Positions 56,370 to 64,000 of a stretch of DNA of 64,000 nucleotides are shown piece by piece. Numbering within the stretch: the first letter of the stretch is position 1; every line of letters starts with the position of its first letter. The stretch spans positions 481,455 through 545,454 of the forward strand of contig NZ_LNNH01000012.1 of assembly GCF_001542915.1 (NCBI RefSeq), in the 5' to 3' direction. Below the pieces are notes generated by a model that did not search any database, was not told the origin of the DNA, and saw nothing but the letters and a program-made list of their open reading frames with translations. Position numbers and translations under genes: made by a program. The DNA comes from Peribacillus simplex. GTDB lineage: Bacteria > Bacillota > Bacilli > Bacillales > DSM-1321.

Positions 56370-56427
56370 TTCTCCAAAAAACCCCTTTAATCTACATGAA
56401 TTATTATAAAAACATTTTGTATTTTAA

Positions 56428-56456
56428 TTTATTTCCCGTTTCCTCTGGGAAATAAA
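56428..56456 (-). other. Second hairpin in the alsT leader
   Basis: TTTATTTCCC, nine-base loop, GGGAAATAAA: a perfect ten-pair stem 60-90 bases before alsT, after the terminator-like hairpin at 56466. Confidence 0.55.
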
Positions 56457-56460
56457 CAAA

Positions 56461-56507
56461 CAAAAAAGGAAATCCAAACATGAATTTCCTTACAATAATC
56501 TATTATA
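56461..56507 (-). promoter_or_regulatory. alsT -10 element followed by terminator-like hairpin
   Basis: A TATAAT (56507-56502) is followed within about ten bases by AAGGAAAT, ten-base loop, ATTTCCTT and TTTTTTG (56491-56461). No gene lies between this and alsT. It may be an attenuator or 5' stabilising stem. The -35 is unclear. Confidence 0.5.
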
Positions 56508-56623
56508 TCCTACGATTCTATTTTTTTCATTCAAGAATTTGCATGAAAGAGCCAAAAAAACGCCATTAAAAAACACAGAAAATTAAGACATTTTCACCGA
56601 ACGCAAAACTATCTGAATATAAT

Positions 56624-56657
56624 GAAACGTCCTGAATCTTAAGATTCAGGACGTTTC
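56624..56657 (-). terminator. Terminator of the NhaC-family gene
   Basis: A perfect 34-base palindrome (GAAACGTCCTGAATCTT arm) seven bases after the stop. Confidence 0.8.
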
Positions 56658-56663
56658 CATGGT

Positions 56664-57980
56664 TTAAGATGCCCGTTTTTTTACTTCGATATCTTTTGCC
56701 TGAAATCGTGGATAACCAATCAAGATGGCTATGACTCCACAAATTCCAATTAGTATCGGGTAATATGAATAGGGGAGGATGCTTATTGGCGAAATTTTTG
56801 CCACCCCCGCTGCAACAAGCAGTTGTGCGCCATAGGGAATCAATCCTTGGACACAACAGGCAAAAACGTCTAGCAGGCTCGCTGATTTCCGAGGATCGAT
56901 ACCATACCTTTCGGCAATGTTTTTCGCTAACGGTCCGGCAATGATGATCGAAATCGTGTTATTTGCCGTTGATAGATTTGTTAAGCCTACTAGTCCGGCA
57001 ATGCTGAATTCAGCTCCTTTTTTTGATTTGCTTTTTTGGGTGACGACATGCAGTAAATAATCGATGCCGCCATTATGTTGGATGACCGCTACCATACCGG
57101 CAATCAAAATCGCCAGGAACGAGATTTCATACATGCCAGCCATTCCATCTCCCATTTTTTGGATCACACCCAGCAACTTATAACTCCCATCCGCTAAACC
57201 GATAATACCGGCAAACACGATGCCGAAGGATAGGACAAGAAATACGTTGACACCTGCCAATGCCGTGATCAATACACACAGATACGGAAGGATTTTCACC
57301 CAATTATAGGAATGTTGCGTAATGGCCGCCTGCTCACCTACCGTTAATATTCCCAAAATGACACATGTGACGATGGCCGCAGGCAGGACGATGAAGAAAT
57401 TCACTTTAAACTTATCCTTCATTTTCGTCCCCTGCGTACGTACTGACGCAATCGTCGTATCGGAAATGAATGATAAGTTATCGCCAAACATGGCACCGCC
57501 GATAACCGCAGCCATTGAAAGCGCAAGAGTTATATCCGTTTGCTCACTAATGCCTACTCCTATCGGTGCAAGCGCTACGATCGTTCCCATGCTTGTTCCC
57601 ATGGATAAAGAAATAAAACAGGCAATTATGAAAATCCCTACCATCAAAAGATTTTGCGGAAAGACCGCTAAGGCAAGGTTGACCGTTGATTCAACTGCCC
57701 CCATGCCATTCGCCACTTCTGAAAAAGCACCGGCCAAGAGGAATATGACAACCATTAACATGATATTGGAGTCCCCTGCTCCTTTACAAAAAATGTCGAC
57801 CTTTTGATTGAATGATTCTTTCCGATTCATGGACAATGCCACTGCCGCTGCAATGGAAATAGCCACTAACACTGGAAATGAATAAAAATCTTTTGTAACG
57901 ATTCCTGAGCCTATAAATAAAATCAAAAAAACGACAAATGGGATCAGTGCCCACGGATTTCCTTTGTTGTGTGTACTCAT
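56664..57980 (-). CDS. NhaC-family transporter under SAM riboswitch control
   Basis: A 438-residue member of the NhaC Na+/H+ antiporter family, about 11-12 membrane segments. SMGTSMGTIVALAPIGVGIS, AMFGDNLSFISDTTIASVRT and GLTNLSTANNTISIIIAGPL are family motifs. An S-box riboswitch and terminator lie directly upstream. That implies a role in methionine or other sulfur-compound uptake; NhaC-family genes named metT have been proposed as methionine transporters. ATG 57980 follows AAAGGAG. Confidence 0.88.
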   Translation of the reverse strand: MSTHNKGNPWALIPFVVFLILFIGSGIVTKDFYSFPVLVAISIAAAVALSMNRKESFNQKVDIFCKGAGDSNIMLMVVIFLLAGAFSEVANGMGAVESTVNLALAVFPQNLLMVGIFIIACFISLSMGTSMGTIVALAPIGVGISEQTDITLALSMAAVIGGAMFGDNLSFISDTTIASVRTQGTKMKDKFKVNFFIVLPAAIVTCVILGILTVGEQAAITQHSYNWVKILPYLCVLITALAGVNVFLVLSFGIVFAGIIGLADGSYKLLGVIQKMGDGMAGMYEISFLAILIAGMVAVIQHNGGIDYLLHVVTQKSKSKKGAEFSIAGLVGLTNLSTANNTISIIIAGPLAKNIAERYGIDPRKSASLLDVFACCVQGLIPYGAQLLVAAGVAKISPISILPYSYYPILIGICGVIAILIGYPRFQAKDIEVKKRAS

Positions 57981-58054
57981 GATGAACTCCTTTTGTATAT
58001 TGATTTGCCAAAGCATTTTAGCTTAATCGTGTTCTATCTAAATCCAATAAATAT

Positions 58055-58092
58055 AAAAGACCTCTTCCAATAAACACAAGAAGAGGTCTTTT
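58055..58092 (-). terminator. Terminator of the S-box leader
   Basis: AAAAGACCTCTTC, 12-base loop and perfect complement, between the riboswitch and the transporter gene. Confidence 0.88.
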
Positions 58093-58112
58093 ATTTTATA
58101 AAAAACACCCTC

Positions 58113-58215
58113 CTTATCTTTCAGGCGAAATGAACCTGCTGGATTTGGCACAGCACTCCTGTAAAGTCTGCTGCCGAGACATCTGCGGGCCAGTCCCTCC
58201 GTCTCTCTTGATAAG
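58113..58215 (-). ncRNA. SAM riboswitch (S-box)
   Basis: The minus strand reads CTTATCAAGAGAGACGGAGG, GACTGGCCC, CGGCAGC, GTGCTGTGCCAAATCCAGCA and closes with GATAAG. These are the S-box blocks in order, including the P1 ends CTTATC/GATAAG. The loop after GGCCC is a little unusual (GCAGATGTCTCGGCAGC instead of GATGAAGCCCGGCAACC). Confidence 0.93.
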
Positions 58216-58444
58216 AAGATTTATAGTATATTATGGTATCAACGACATCGAAAGCCGCATCGAAAAGCAAATATAAGAGTACAGTATTTTGTATATTTTC
58301 GCAAGGATTAGTTGAAAGTATTCGACTTCGATTCTTAAAATGGTAAGAAAGACGCCGGAGATCCCGGACGGCCTCTTGCTAGAAAAACGCCTACTAAGTG
58401 AAATGGAAAGCTCAAATCCAAACTAGCATGTATCAATAAAAACA
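58216..58444. other. Gap upstream of the S-box
   Basis: Holds the S-box promoter region (TATACT about 25 bases before the aptamer) and otherwise nothing recognisable. Confidence 0.4.
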
Positions 58445-58482
58445 CCCCAAAGATGTTAGTTTTGTGTCTAACATCTTTGGGG
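58445..58482 (-). terminator. Terminator of the SRAP gene
   Basis: CCCCAAAGATGTTAG, eight-base loop, perfect complement, then GTGTTTTTA on the minus strand. Confidence 0.87.
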
Positions 58483-58517
58483 CCGTTCACTTTTGGTTAA
58501 AGAAGTCTAACAACCTA

Positions 58518-59189
58518 TCAGCACATTTGTTGGATGAGGCTTGGCGAGTTGTTTTTAGTCGAATTCACATCAGTCGATACCTCAAATGCTTCCATTTGCT
58601 CCGAATCGAAGGGCTTTAAGTATTGTTGAAGATATCCCGTATCATGAATGGAAAGGTCCAGCCAAGCTTTTTCATCTCCACGTTTAAGGATGACGGGCAT
58701 GCGATCATGGATGCCCGTCATCAGCTCATTGGGTGCAGTGGTGATGACCGAGCATGAATGGATGCTCGTGCCATCTGGAGATTTCCACGTTTCGAACAGA
58801 CCGGCCATACCGAATGGAGCGTCATCCTTCAGTTTGATTCGCATCGGTATTTTTCGTTCCGGTGTCTTCTTCCACTCATAAAAGGAATCAGCGATGATCA
58901 AGCACCGTTTCTTCTTATAAGCATTCTTGAAGCTTGCCTTCTCTGCAATGGTTTCCGCCCTGGCATTGATCATTTTATAGCCCACTTTTTCATCTTTGGC
59001 CCAGAAAGGAATGAGTCCCCAACGAAGGTATCCAAGTCGATTCCTGGTTCCATCATTAATGACGGATAGCACGGAATGGGAAGGGGCTATATTATAACTG
59101 AATTGATAATCTTCATCGAATGACCCTTGAATATCGAAGCGTTCCATTATTTCTTCCATACTTGTAAAAAGAGTGAACCGTCCGCACAT
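58518..59189 (-). CDS. SOS-response-associated peptidase (SRAP/HMCES)
   Basis: A 223-residue SRAP protein, similar to E. coli YedK. It forms a thiazolidine crosslink to abasic sites in single-stranded DNA through Cys2 (MCGRFTLF). INARAETIAEKASFKNAYKK, IIADSFYEWKK (catalytic Glu) and TGIHDRMPVIL (His) are intact. A palindrome lies at 59206 just upstream, but it is not a LexA box. Confidence 0.93.
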   Translation of the reverse strand: MCGRFTLFTSMEEIMERFDIQGSFDEDYQFSYNIAPSHSVLSVINDGTRNRLGYLRWGLIPFWAKDEKVGYKMINARAETIAEKASFKNAYKKKRCLIIADSFYEWKKTPERKIPMRIKLKDDAPFGMAGLFETWKSPDGTSIHSCSVITTAPNELMTGIHDRMPVILKRGDEKAWLDLSIHDTGYLQQYLKPFDSEQMEAFEVSTDVNSTKNNSPSLIQQMC

Positions 59190-59205
59190 ACTATCGCCTG
59201 CTGTC

Positions 59206-59222
59206 CTGTAAATTTATTACAG
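59206..59222. promoter_or_regulatory. Palindrome upstream of the SRAP gene
   Basis: CTGTAAATTTATTACAG is a perfect inverted repeat with a five-base centre, 17 bases before the SRAP start. It may be an operator; no regulator is known to me. Confidence 0.3.
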
Positions 59223-59250
59223 TTTAACAAAAAAATCCGACAGGTACAAA

Positions 59251-59406
59251 TCAGCGTTCTAAAATCCTGATGTCCGTGAATGGTTGATTAAATAATTCAC
59301 TCGTAATCAACAGCGTGCCCAGCACTTCCCTTTCATCTTCAGCTACGATGATTTCTGACAAAATCATCGTACTGCCATTTTTGACCGTTACACGATATTC
59401 ATTCAT
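59251..59406 (-). CDS. Small protein of unknown function
   Basis: A 51-residue protein, MNEYRVTVKNGSTMILSEII then VAEDEREVLGTLLITSELFN and so on. GGGGGGA precedes the ATG. Composition and alternating pattern suggest a small folded domain. Family not recognised. Upstream of, and on the same strand as, the SRAP gene. Confidence 0.6.
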   Translation of the reverse strand: MNEYRVTVKNGSTMILSEIIVAEDEREVLGTLLITSELFNQPFTDIRILER

Positions 59407-59503
59407 AAAATCCCCCCTCATATGCCTGGATGGTAGCTATTATAAACCATAAGCATCCTTCTATCACCATGTAACACTCGCTTCCTCCCGCCTAAGCAAA
59501 AAG

Positions 59504-59526
59504 ACTGCCGTGAATCACACGACAGT
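59504..59526 (-). terminator. Terminator of hutG
   Basis: ACTGTCGTG and CACGGCAGT (minus strand, one G-U pair) followed by CTTTTT, 75 bases past the hutG stop. Confidence 0.7.
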
Positions 59527-59600
59527 TTCGTCCTTACTTCATTCCATTCATACTTTAAAATATGATGATATCGATAATAGGGAGGAGATGCGATACTGGC

Positions 59601-60560
59601 TCATGAAATAACATGCAGCAAAACCTCATTGACTAAGTGTGCCGCCAATGTAACGGTTTTATTGTTTTCGTCCAAACTTGGATTCACTTCCGAGATATCA
59701 AAGGAAAGGATCTTTTCATTTGCTACGACATGCCGCAGCAGGCTACGTACCAATTTCGGATCGAGCCCAAATGGCGATGGTGCACTTACACCAGGGGCAT
59801 AAGCTGAATCGATGACGTCCGTGCATAACGTGAGGATGATGAAGTCGTTTTCCTTGGCAAATTCGTTGATCCGATGTTTCGTATCTTCCATATCATTCAA
59901 AGACAATTCTTCTTCCAATATGTATTCGACTTTATTTTTTTCGGCCGTTTTGAATAAGGCCTTTGTATTGCCCTGCTTTTGAATTCCCACACATAAATAA
60001 CGGCAATTTTGATCCTTATCCAAGATTTGTTTAAACATCGTTCCTGATGAACTTTCTTTTTCATAAGGCCGCATATCAAAGTGGGCATCGATATTAATCA
60101 TTCCCAATCTAGCCTTCGAGCCGAGGAATTTCCTGGCGCCGAGATAATGACCATAAAAGGTTTCATGTCCACCGCCTAAAATGATGGGAATTACGTCACT
60201 CTCCAGAATCCTGGCAACTGCTGCACCCAATTGTTCTTGCGCGGCCTCCATTTCCCCAGATTCACATACGACATCGCCAGTATCCACCAACTCCGTTTCC
60301 GGTGTTAAATGGCAAGGTAGCTTGGCCAATGACTGCCTAATATAATCAGGGGCTTCACCCGCACCGATCCTGCCTTTGTTCCTTTTGACACCTTCATCAC
60401 ATTTGAAGCCAATCATTCCATATGTTTTTGATTCCTTGCCAGTGATGGACAATTCGGAAATCGGCCTCATTTTCACTCTTTGGTGGTATCTGAAGCTATC
60501 CATATCCGTTTCGGAATCCACTCTGCCATTCCAATGGGTTAATGACGGTTCATTATACAT
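59601..60560 (-). CDS. hutG: Formimidoylglutamase
   Basis: An arginase-family manganese enzyme of 319 residues, the size of B. subtilis HutG. It splits N-formimidoylglutamate into glutamate and formamide, last step of histidine use. Metal motifs: GGGHETFYGH, NIDAHFDMRPYE and LTLCTDVIDSAYAPGVSAPS. The other hut genes are not here; it is divergent from a LysR regulator. Confidence 0.88.
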   Translation of the reverse strand: MYNEPSLTHWNGRVDSETDMDSFRYHQRVKMRPISELSITGKESKTYGMIGFKCDEGVKRNKGRIGAGEAPDYIRQSLAKLPCHLTPETELVDTGDVVCESGEMEAAQEQLGAAVARILESDVIPIILGGGHETFYGHYLGARKFLGSKARLGMINIDAHFDMRPYEKESSSGTMFKQILDKDQNCRYLCVGIQKQGNTKALFKTAEKNKVEYILEEELSLNDMEDTKHRINEFAKENDFIILTLCTDVIDSAYAPGVSAPSPFGLDPKLVRSLLRHVVANEKILSFDISEVNPSLDENNKTVTLAAHLVNEVLLHVIS

Positions 60561-60652
60561 AATTTCTCCTTTCGCTAAAAAATTCAGAAATATCTTTTTT
60601 TACAGTATAATGGAGATGATATATAATTACTAATACCATTTTTCAATAGATC

Positions 60653-60669
60653 TATAGTTTAAAGCTATA
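60653..60669. promoter_or_regulatory. Inverted repeat in the hutG-lysR intergenic region
   Basis: TATAG, seven bases, CTATA, just before the lysR ribosome binding site; it fits the T-N11-A form of LysR sites. A TATAAT for lysR lies at 60606. Confidence 0.4.
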
Positions 60670-60682
60670 AAAGGAGACTAGT

Positions 60683-61573
60683 ATGGATTTTCGCCAACTT
60701 CGTTATTTCATCACCATTGTCCAAGAGATGAGCTACTCCAAAGCAGCTAAATTATTGCATATATCACAGCCGTCCTTAAGTAATGCGATCATGAAATTGG
60801 AGAAAGAAGTTGATTTACAACTATTGGAACGCAATACAAGGGGAATCGAGCTTACGGAGGCAGGAGCCATTTTTTATTCAAGATCTCAAGATCTGCTGCG
60901 GAGGTTCAATAATATGCAAGTGGAATTTGAGGAAATGAAACAGGTTGGAAGCGGGACAATATCGATAGGATCGATTGAATCATTCAAATTTTGGTTTCCA
61001 AAAATCATCAGGACATTTAAAAACGATCATCCTGCCATCCATTTAAAGATTCGGGAGATTTTGGGCGAAGAACATGTCATCGAGGCGCTGAACCAGTATC
61101 AAGTTCATTTCACGATCACCAATCAGCCGATAAACCATGCCGAGATCATATCCATTCCCCTTTATAAGGAACAATTCATGCTTTTGGTCCATAAAGATGA
61201 CGACTTGAATGAAAAAGATTCCATCACTTTACATGACCTTGAAGGGAAAGAAATGATCATCAGTACAGCTGGATTTCAAACAAGAGATGATATTATGGAA
61301 GCCTTCAAAAATGAAAAGGTGTACCCGAGCATCTTTTACGAAATTGAAAGGCTGGAAACAGCTTGCAGTTTGGTTGACGAAGGCTTGGGCGTCACCATTT
61401 TACCTGAAAGCTATATTAAATCCGTTGTAACCAGGAATACTGCGATCCTTGAAATAAATTCGATGTTTTTGCATAGGACTGTTTATATGGCCTACTTGGC
61501 GGATCGTTATTTGCCGGCATCTGTTAGTAATTTGGTTAATGAGATTGAAAGCTTTTTCAAAAACAAGGAATAA
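60683..61573 (+). CDS. LysR-family transcriptional regulator
   Basis: A 296-residue LTTR. HTH at 1-60: FRQLRYFITIVQEMSYSKAA then LLHISQPSLSNAIMKLEKEV. Effector domain from about 90 (SIGSIESFKFWFPKIIRTF). AAAGGAG precedes the ATG. Divergent from hutG and so its probable regulator. Confidence 0.9.
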   Translation: MDFRQLRYFITIVQEMSYSKAAKLLHISQPSLSNAIMKLEKEVDLQLLERNTRGIELTEAGAIFYSRSQDLLRRFNNMQVEFEEMKQVGSGTISIGSIESFKFWFPKIIRTFKNDHPAIHLKIREILGEEHVIEALNQYQVHFTITNQPINHAEIISIPLYKEQFMLLVHKDDDLNEKDSITLHDLEGKEMIISTAGFQTRDDIMEAFKNEKVYPSIFYEIERLETACSLVDEGLGVTILPESYIKSVVTRNTAILEINSMFLHRTVYMAYLADRYLPASVSNLVNEIESFFKNKE

Positions 61574-61601
61574 TAGATTCGGATGATCTTCACCCATTAT
61601 G

Positions 61602-61622
61602 CCCCCTTTTTGCACAAGGGGG
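61602..61622. terminator. Hairpin between convergent lysR and kipR
   Basis: CCCCCTT and AAGGGGG around a seven-base loop; weak T run on the plus strand. Confidence 0.5.
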
Positions 61623-61648
61623 CCGTTCGTTTATGTATAAACCTTATC

Positions 61649-62404
61649 TTAATGAGTTTGCGAACCTAGTTTCATCGAAATCTCCTTGGCTGCTTTCGTC
61701 ACCTTATCTATCAATTCAGGCAAACGGTCCTCCTGAAATCTTGCTTCAATCCCAGCAACGCTAATGGCAGCGATAATTTGATTTTTTCCGTTAAGGATCG
61801 GTGCGCTGACCGATTTTGTATAATTCTCCAATTCTGACGAAGTTATCGTGTAGCCGTTCGACCTTGCTTCTTCCAAAGCATGCCGGAGTGTGTATTCATC
61901 GGTTATCGTTCCAATTGCTATGGGATGAAGATCGGTGCCGTCGATATACGTTTCACGTTCTTCTTCAGGCAAATACGCGAGTATGATCCGAGAGTCGCCG
62001 GCATATAGTGGTGAACGCCTGCCGATGGACGTATAAAGCCGGACGGGCTGCAAAGTATCAACCTTTTCAATATACATGGCTTCGTCCTTATCCCGCACGA
62101 TCAAATTCACGGCCTCTTCCACGTCATCCCGAAGTTGCTTCATGATGGGATAAGCGATTGCTCTGATATCCAAACGCTCACCCACCAGTTGACCAAACTG
62201 CAAGAATATTAGGCCAAGTGAGTAGTAACCATCATCATCCCGTGTTAAAAAACCCATTTCTTCCAATGATCCCACCATTCGGTGCAATGAGGTTTTGGGC
62301 AGGTTGGAGTGTTCCATCATTTCATTAAAGGTGAGTTTCGGATGATCAATGAAGAGCGTAAGGATCTGCATCGATTTCACGACGGTTTTGTTATGTGCGT
62401 GCAT
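61649..62404 (-). CDS. kipR: IclR-family regulator KipR
   Basis: A 251-residue IclR regulator: HTH (LTFNEMMEHSNLPKTSLHRM), effector domain (GRRSPLYAGDSRIILAYL, SNGYTITSSELENYTKSVSA). It follows the two 5-oxoprolinase genes as kipR follows kipI-kipA in B. subtilis, where it represses that operon. Confidence 0.85.
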   Translation of the reverse strand: MHAHNKTVVKSMQILTLFIDHPKLTFNEMMEHSNLPKTSLHRMVGSLEEMGFLTRDDDGYYSLGLIFLQFGQLVGERLDIRAIAYPIMKQLRDDVEEAVNLIVRDKDEAMYIEKVDTLQPVRLYTSIGRRSPLYAGDSRIILAYLPEEERETYIDGTDLHPIAIGTITDEYTLRHALEEARSNGYTITSSELENYTKSVSAPILNGKNQIIAAISVAGIEARFQEDRLPELIDKVTKAAKEISMKLGSQTH

Positions 62405-62554
62405 GCCATGACTCCTTTCAAAGTTTTTCCTCAGTATTCTTCTTCCTTATCATCTCTCATTCTATTATAAAACACGGAAAAAAGATGTAAGCAAAAGACG
62501 AAAAAAAACTGAAACAGGAAAGAAGGCGCCCGGCACGGGAACCTCCTGATGGAA

Positions 62555-63550
62555 TCATATGAACTGCCATTTATTCAAGGCCAATGAAATCGAAGTCTGC
62601 AATTCTTTCATTTCGCGTTCTTTTTGAAGGTACAGGAGTTCTGCCTCCCTTAAGTTCACGCGGGAAAATTGAATGGATTCCCCTGGTTTAACCTGAGAGA
62701 TCATTGATAAATCGGCGGTTATTACTTGAGCTATTTTAGGATATCCGCCCGTCGTTTGGCTATCCGCAAGGAGAATGATCGGATTTCCATCCGGCGGAAC
62801 CTGGATCGAGCCATTAGTGACCGCCTCGGAAAGCAGCTCCTCTTGATTTTGCCATTCAAGCGCCGGACCTGAAATTCTATATCCCATCCGGTCAGATTGA
62901 TTGGAAACCTTAAATGAATGCTCTTCAAAACGTTGTTTACTCGAATGGATGAATTGCTCGTACTGGCTTCCAGCAATGAAACGGATGAGTGGATTTCGAG
63001 CTGGTATGAACTCCTTTTCATTGACGTACCACTTCGGAGAGAAAAAAGATTCCTTCAACTCCCTCCTGCCCATAATGGTTTGAAGTTCATTACAAGCAAG
63101 CACATCGCCAGCCTTTAAAGCCCTTCCCAAATAGCCTCCGATCCCAGCTCGTAAATAGGTGCTCTTGCTACCCATCACTTTTGGAACCTCATATCCCCCG
63201 CCAACGGCTAAATAAGTCCGGCAGCCTGATTTACACCCTTCGAAGCGCAGGATGGATCCTTCCTTTACATAAATGGGCCTCCACATCGGGGCATCATGAT
63301 TATCGATTGTAGGTGTTAAATTCGCACCCGTTATCGATATCAGGCAATTTTTCTCCATTTTTATAGTGGGCCCCATCAGTGTAATTTCCATGGCTGCCTC
63401 CCCTTCATGATTACCTACCAACATGTTGGCAATCCGCAGTGAATAGCGATCCATCGCCCCACTTACGATCACCCCATGTTGCTGAAACCCTTTTCTGCCT
63501 AGATCTTGAATACTAGTCAATAATCCGGGCTTGATTATACGAAGGCTCAT
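62555..63550 (-). CDS. pxpC: 5-oxoprolinase subunit C (KipA)
   Basis: A 331-residue protein of the allophanate-hydrolase subunit 2 family. IIKPGLLTSIQDLGRKGFQQ, GVIVSGAMDRYSLRIANMLV and LLADSQTTGGYPKIAQV are hallmarks. With PxpA and PxpB it hydrolyses 5-oxoproline with ATP. In B. subtilis KipA also counters KipI, the inhibitor of sporulation kinase A. One base separates it from pxpB. Confidence 0.93.
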   Translation of the reverse strand: MSLRIIKPGLLTSIQDLGRKGFQQHGVIVSGAMDRYSLRIANMLVGNHEGEAAMEITLMGPTIKMEKNCLISITGANLTPTIDNHDAPMWRPIYVKEGSILRFEGCKSGCRTYLAVGGGYEVPKVMGSKSTYLRAGIGGYLGRALKAGDVLACNELQTIMGRRELKESFFSPKWYVNEKEFIPARNPLIRFIAGSQYEQFIHSSKQRFEEHSFKVSNQSDRMGYRISGPALEWQNQEELLSEAVTNGSIQVPPDGNPIILLADSQTTGGYPKIAQVITADLSMISQVKPGESIQFSRVNLREAELLYLQKEREMKELQTSISLALNKWQFI

Positions 63551-63551
63551 C

Positions 63552-64000
63552 TTATCCCCCCTTGATCTCTTTATATTCTTGTTCAGAGATTGGCTGGAAC
63601 TTCACCATGTCTCCCGCTTGTAATAAGCTTGGGGGGGTTACATTCGGTAAAAATAATTCCATTGGCGTTTGTCCAATCAATTGCCATCCCCCAGGTGTTG
63701 ATATCGGATATACCCCCGTCTGCATACCGGCAATCCCGACTGCACCTGCTGGTATAGTCATTCTCGGGGAAGATCGCCTCGGGGTTGCGATGTCTTTCGA
63801 AAGTCCTCCCAGAAACGGAAAGCCCGGGGCGAATCCTATCATATAAGCTAAGTACTCACCGGTTGAATGGATATGGATGACTTCATCTGTGGTCAAATCA
63901 TGATAACGAGCTACATCTTCCAAGTCCGGTCCATACTCCCCTCCATAACAAACAGGGATGGAAACCGTACGATGTGACACCTTTGTGTCTTCTATTAAGT
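63552..64000 (-). CDS. pxpB: 5-oxoprolinase subunit B (KipI), N-terminus beyond the window
   Basis: The frame is open to the edge, so the gene is cut; about 149 of some 240 codons are seen. VSIPVCYGGEYGPDLEDVAR, YLAYMIGFAPGFPFLGGL and RMTIPAGAVGIAGMQTGVYP are typical of subunit 1/KipI. A GTG at 63980 gives an internal start but lies mid-domain and is not the real one. pxpA is probably just outside. Confidence 0.92.
   Translation of the reverse strand, partial: LIEDTKVSHRTVSIPVCYGGEYGPDLEDVARYHDLTTDEVIHIHSTGEYLAYMIGFAPGFPFLGGLSKDIATPRRSSPRMTIPAGAVGIAGMQTGVYPISTPGGWQLIGQTPMELFLPNVTPPSLLQAGDMVKFQPISEQEYKEIKGG

Overview
The window looks like chromosomal DNA from an aerobic, spore-forming, low-GC Gram-positive bacterium of the Bacillaceae, most like the Bacillus simplex / Peribacillus group. 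This rests on gene content and gene order: parE-parC, yneT, plsY, yneR-yneQ-yneP, tlp-sspN, yneN, citB, sspO and sspP keep close to the Bacillus subtilis order. Minor spore proteins, a TPP riboswitch, an S-box and B. subtilis-type operons (gmu, kip) are also present. The genus was not tested by any search. No rRNA or tRNA gene, CRISPR array or prophage was seen.

Layout. 0.1-15.3 kb: housekeeping core with topoisomerase IV, PlsY, YneP/Q/R, small spore proteins (Tlp, SspN, SspO, SspP), a thioredoxin-like protein and aconitase. 15.4-19.2 kb: RpiR regulator, MalX-like PTS permease and MalY-like lyase. 19.2-20.1 kb: rearranged debris of another PTS. 20.1-26.7 kb: glucomannan/cellobiose-type operon gmuBACDRE plus manA. 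27.2-34.8 kb: thiamin operon tenA-ykoE-ykoD-ykoC-tenI-thiO-thiS-thiG-thiF under a TPP riboswitch. 35.2-39.8 kb: LacI regulator, a decayed IS3-family element and a secreted pullulanase. 40.5-50.5 kb: a meta-cleavage pathway for 3-hydroxyanthranilate (probably from anthranilate) with an IclR regulator and an HpaB-type monooxygenase whose flavin reductase gene is broken. 50.8-64 kb: Ser/Thr kinase with a tiny Ser/Arg-rich neighbour, an HU protein, CobQ, AlsT, an S-box-controlled NhaC-family transporter, an SRAP DNA-repair protein, HutG with a divergent LysR regulator, and kipI-kipA-kipR (5-oxoprolinase subunits and regulator), running off the right edge.

How the genes work together. The 40-50 kb cluster encodes every step from 3-hydroxyanthranilate to pyruvate and acetyl-CoA: ring opening, decarboxylation, oxidation, deamination, decarboxylation, hydration, aldol cleavage and acetaldehyde oxidation. 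The thiamin operon joins thiazole synthesis and pyrimidine salvage to an ECF uptake system. The gmu genes import and split beta-linked disaccharides and feed fructose-6-phosphate through the fructokinase and ManA. Most of the window is transcribed on the minus strand. Nearly every unit ends in a clear hairpin terminator.

No wholly new system is evident. The most notable items are the broken reductase in the aromatic cluster, twin putative IclR sites, the S-box on an antiporter-family gene, a LexA-type box on parEC, the alsT leader hairpins, the kinase/Ser-Arg mini-protein pair and the inverted PTS fragments.
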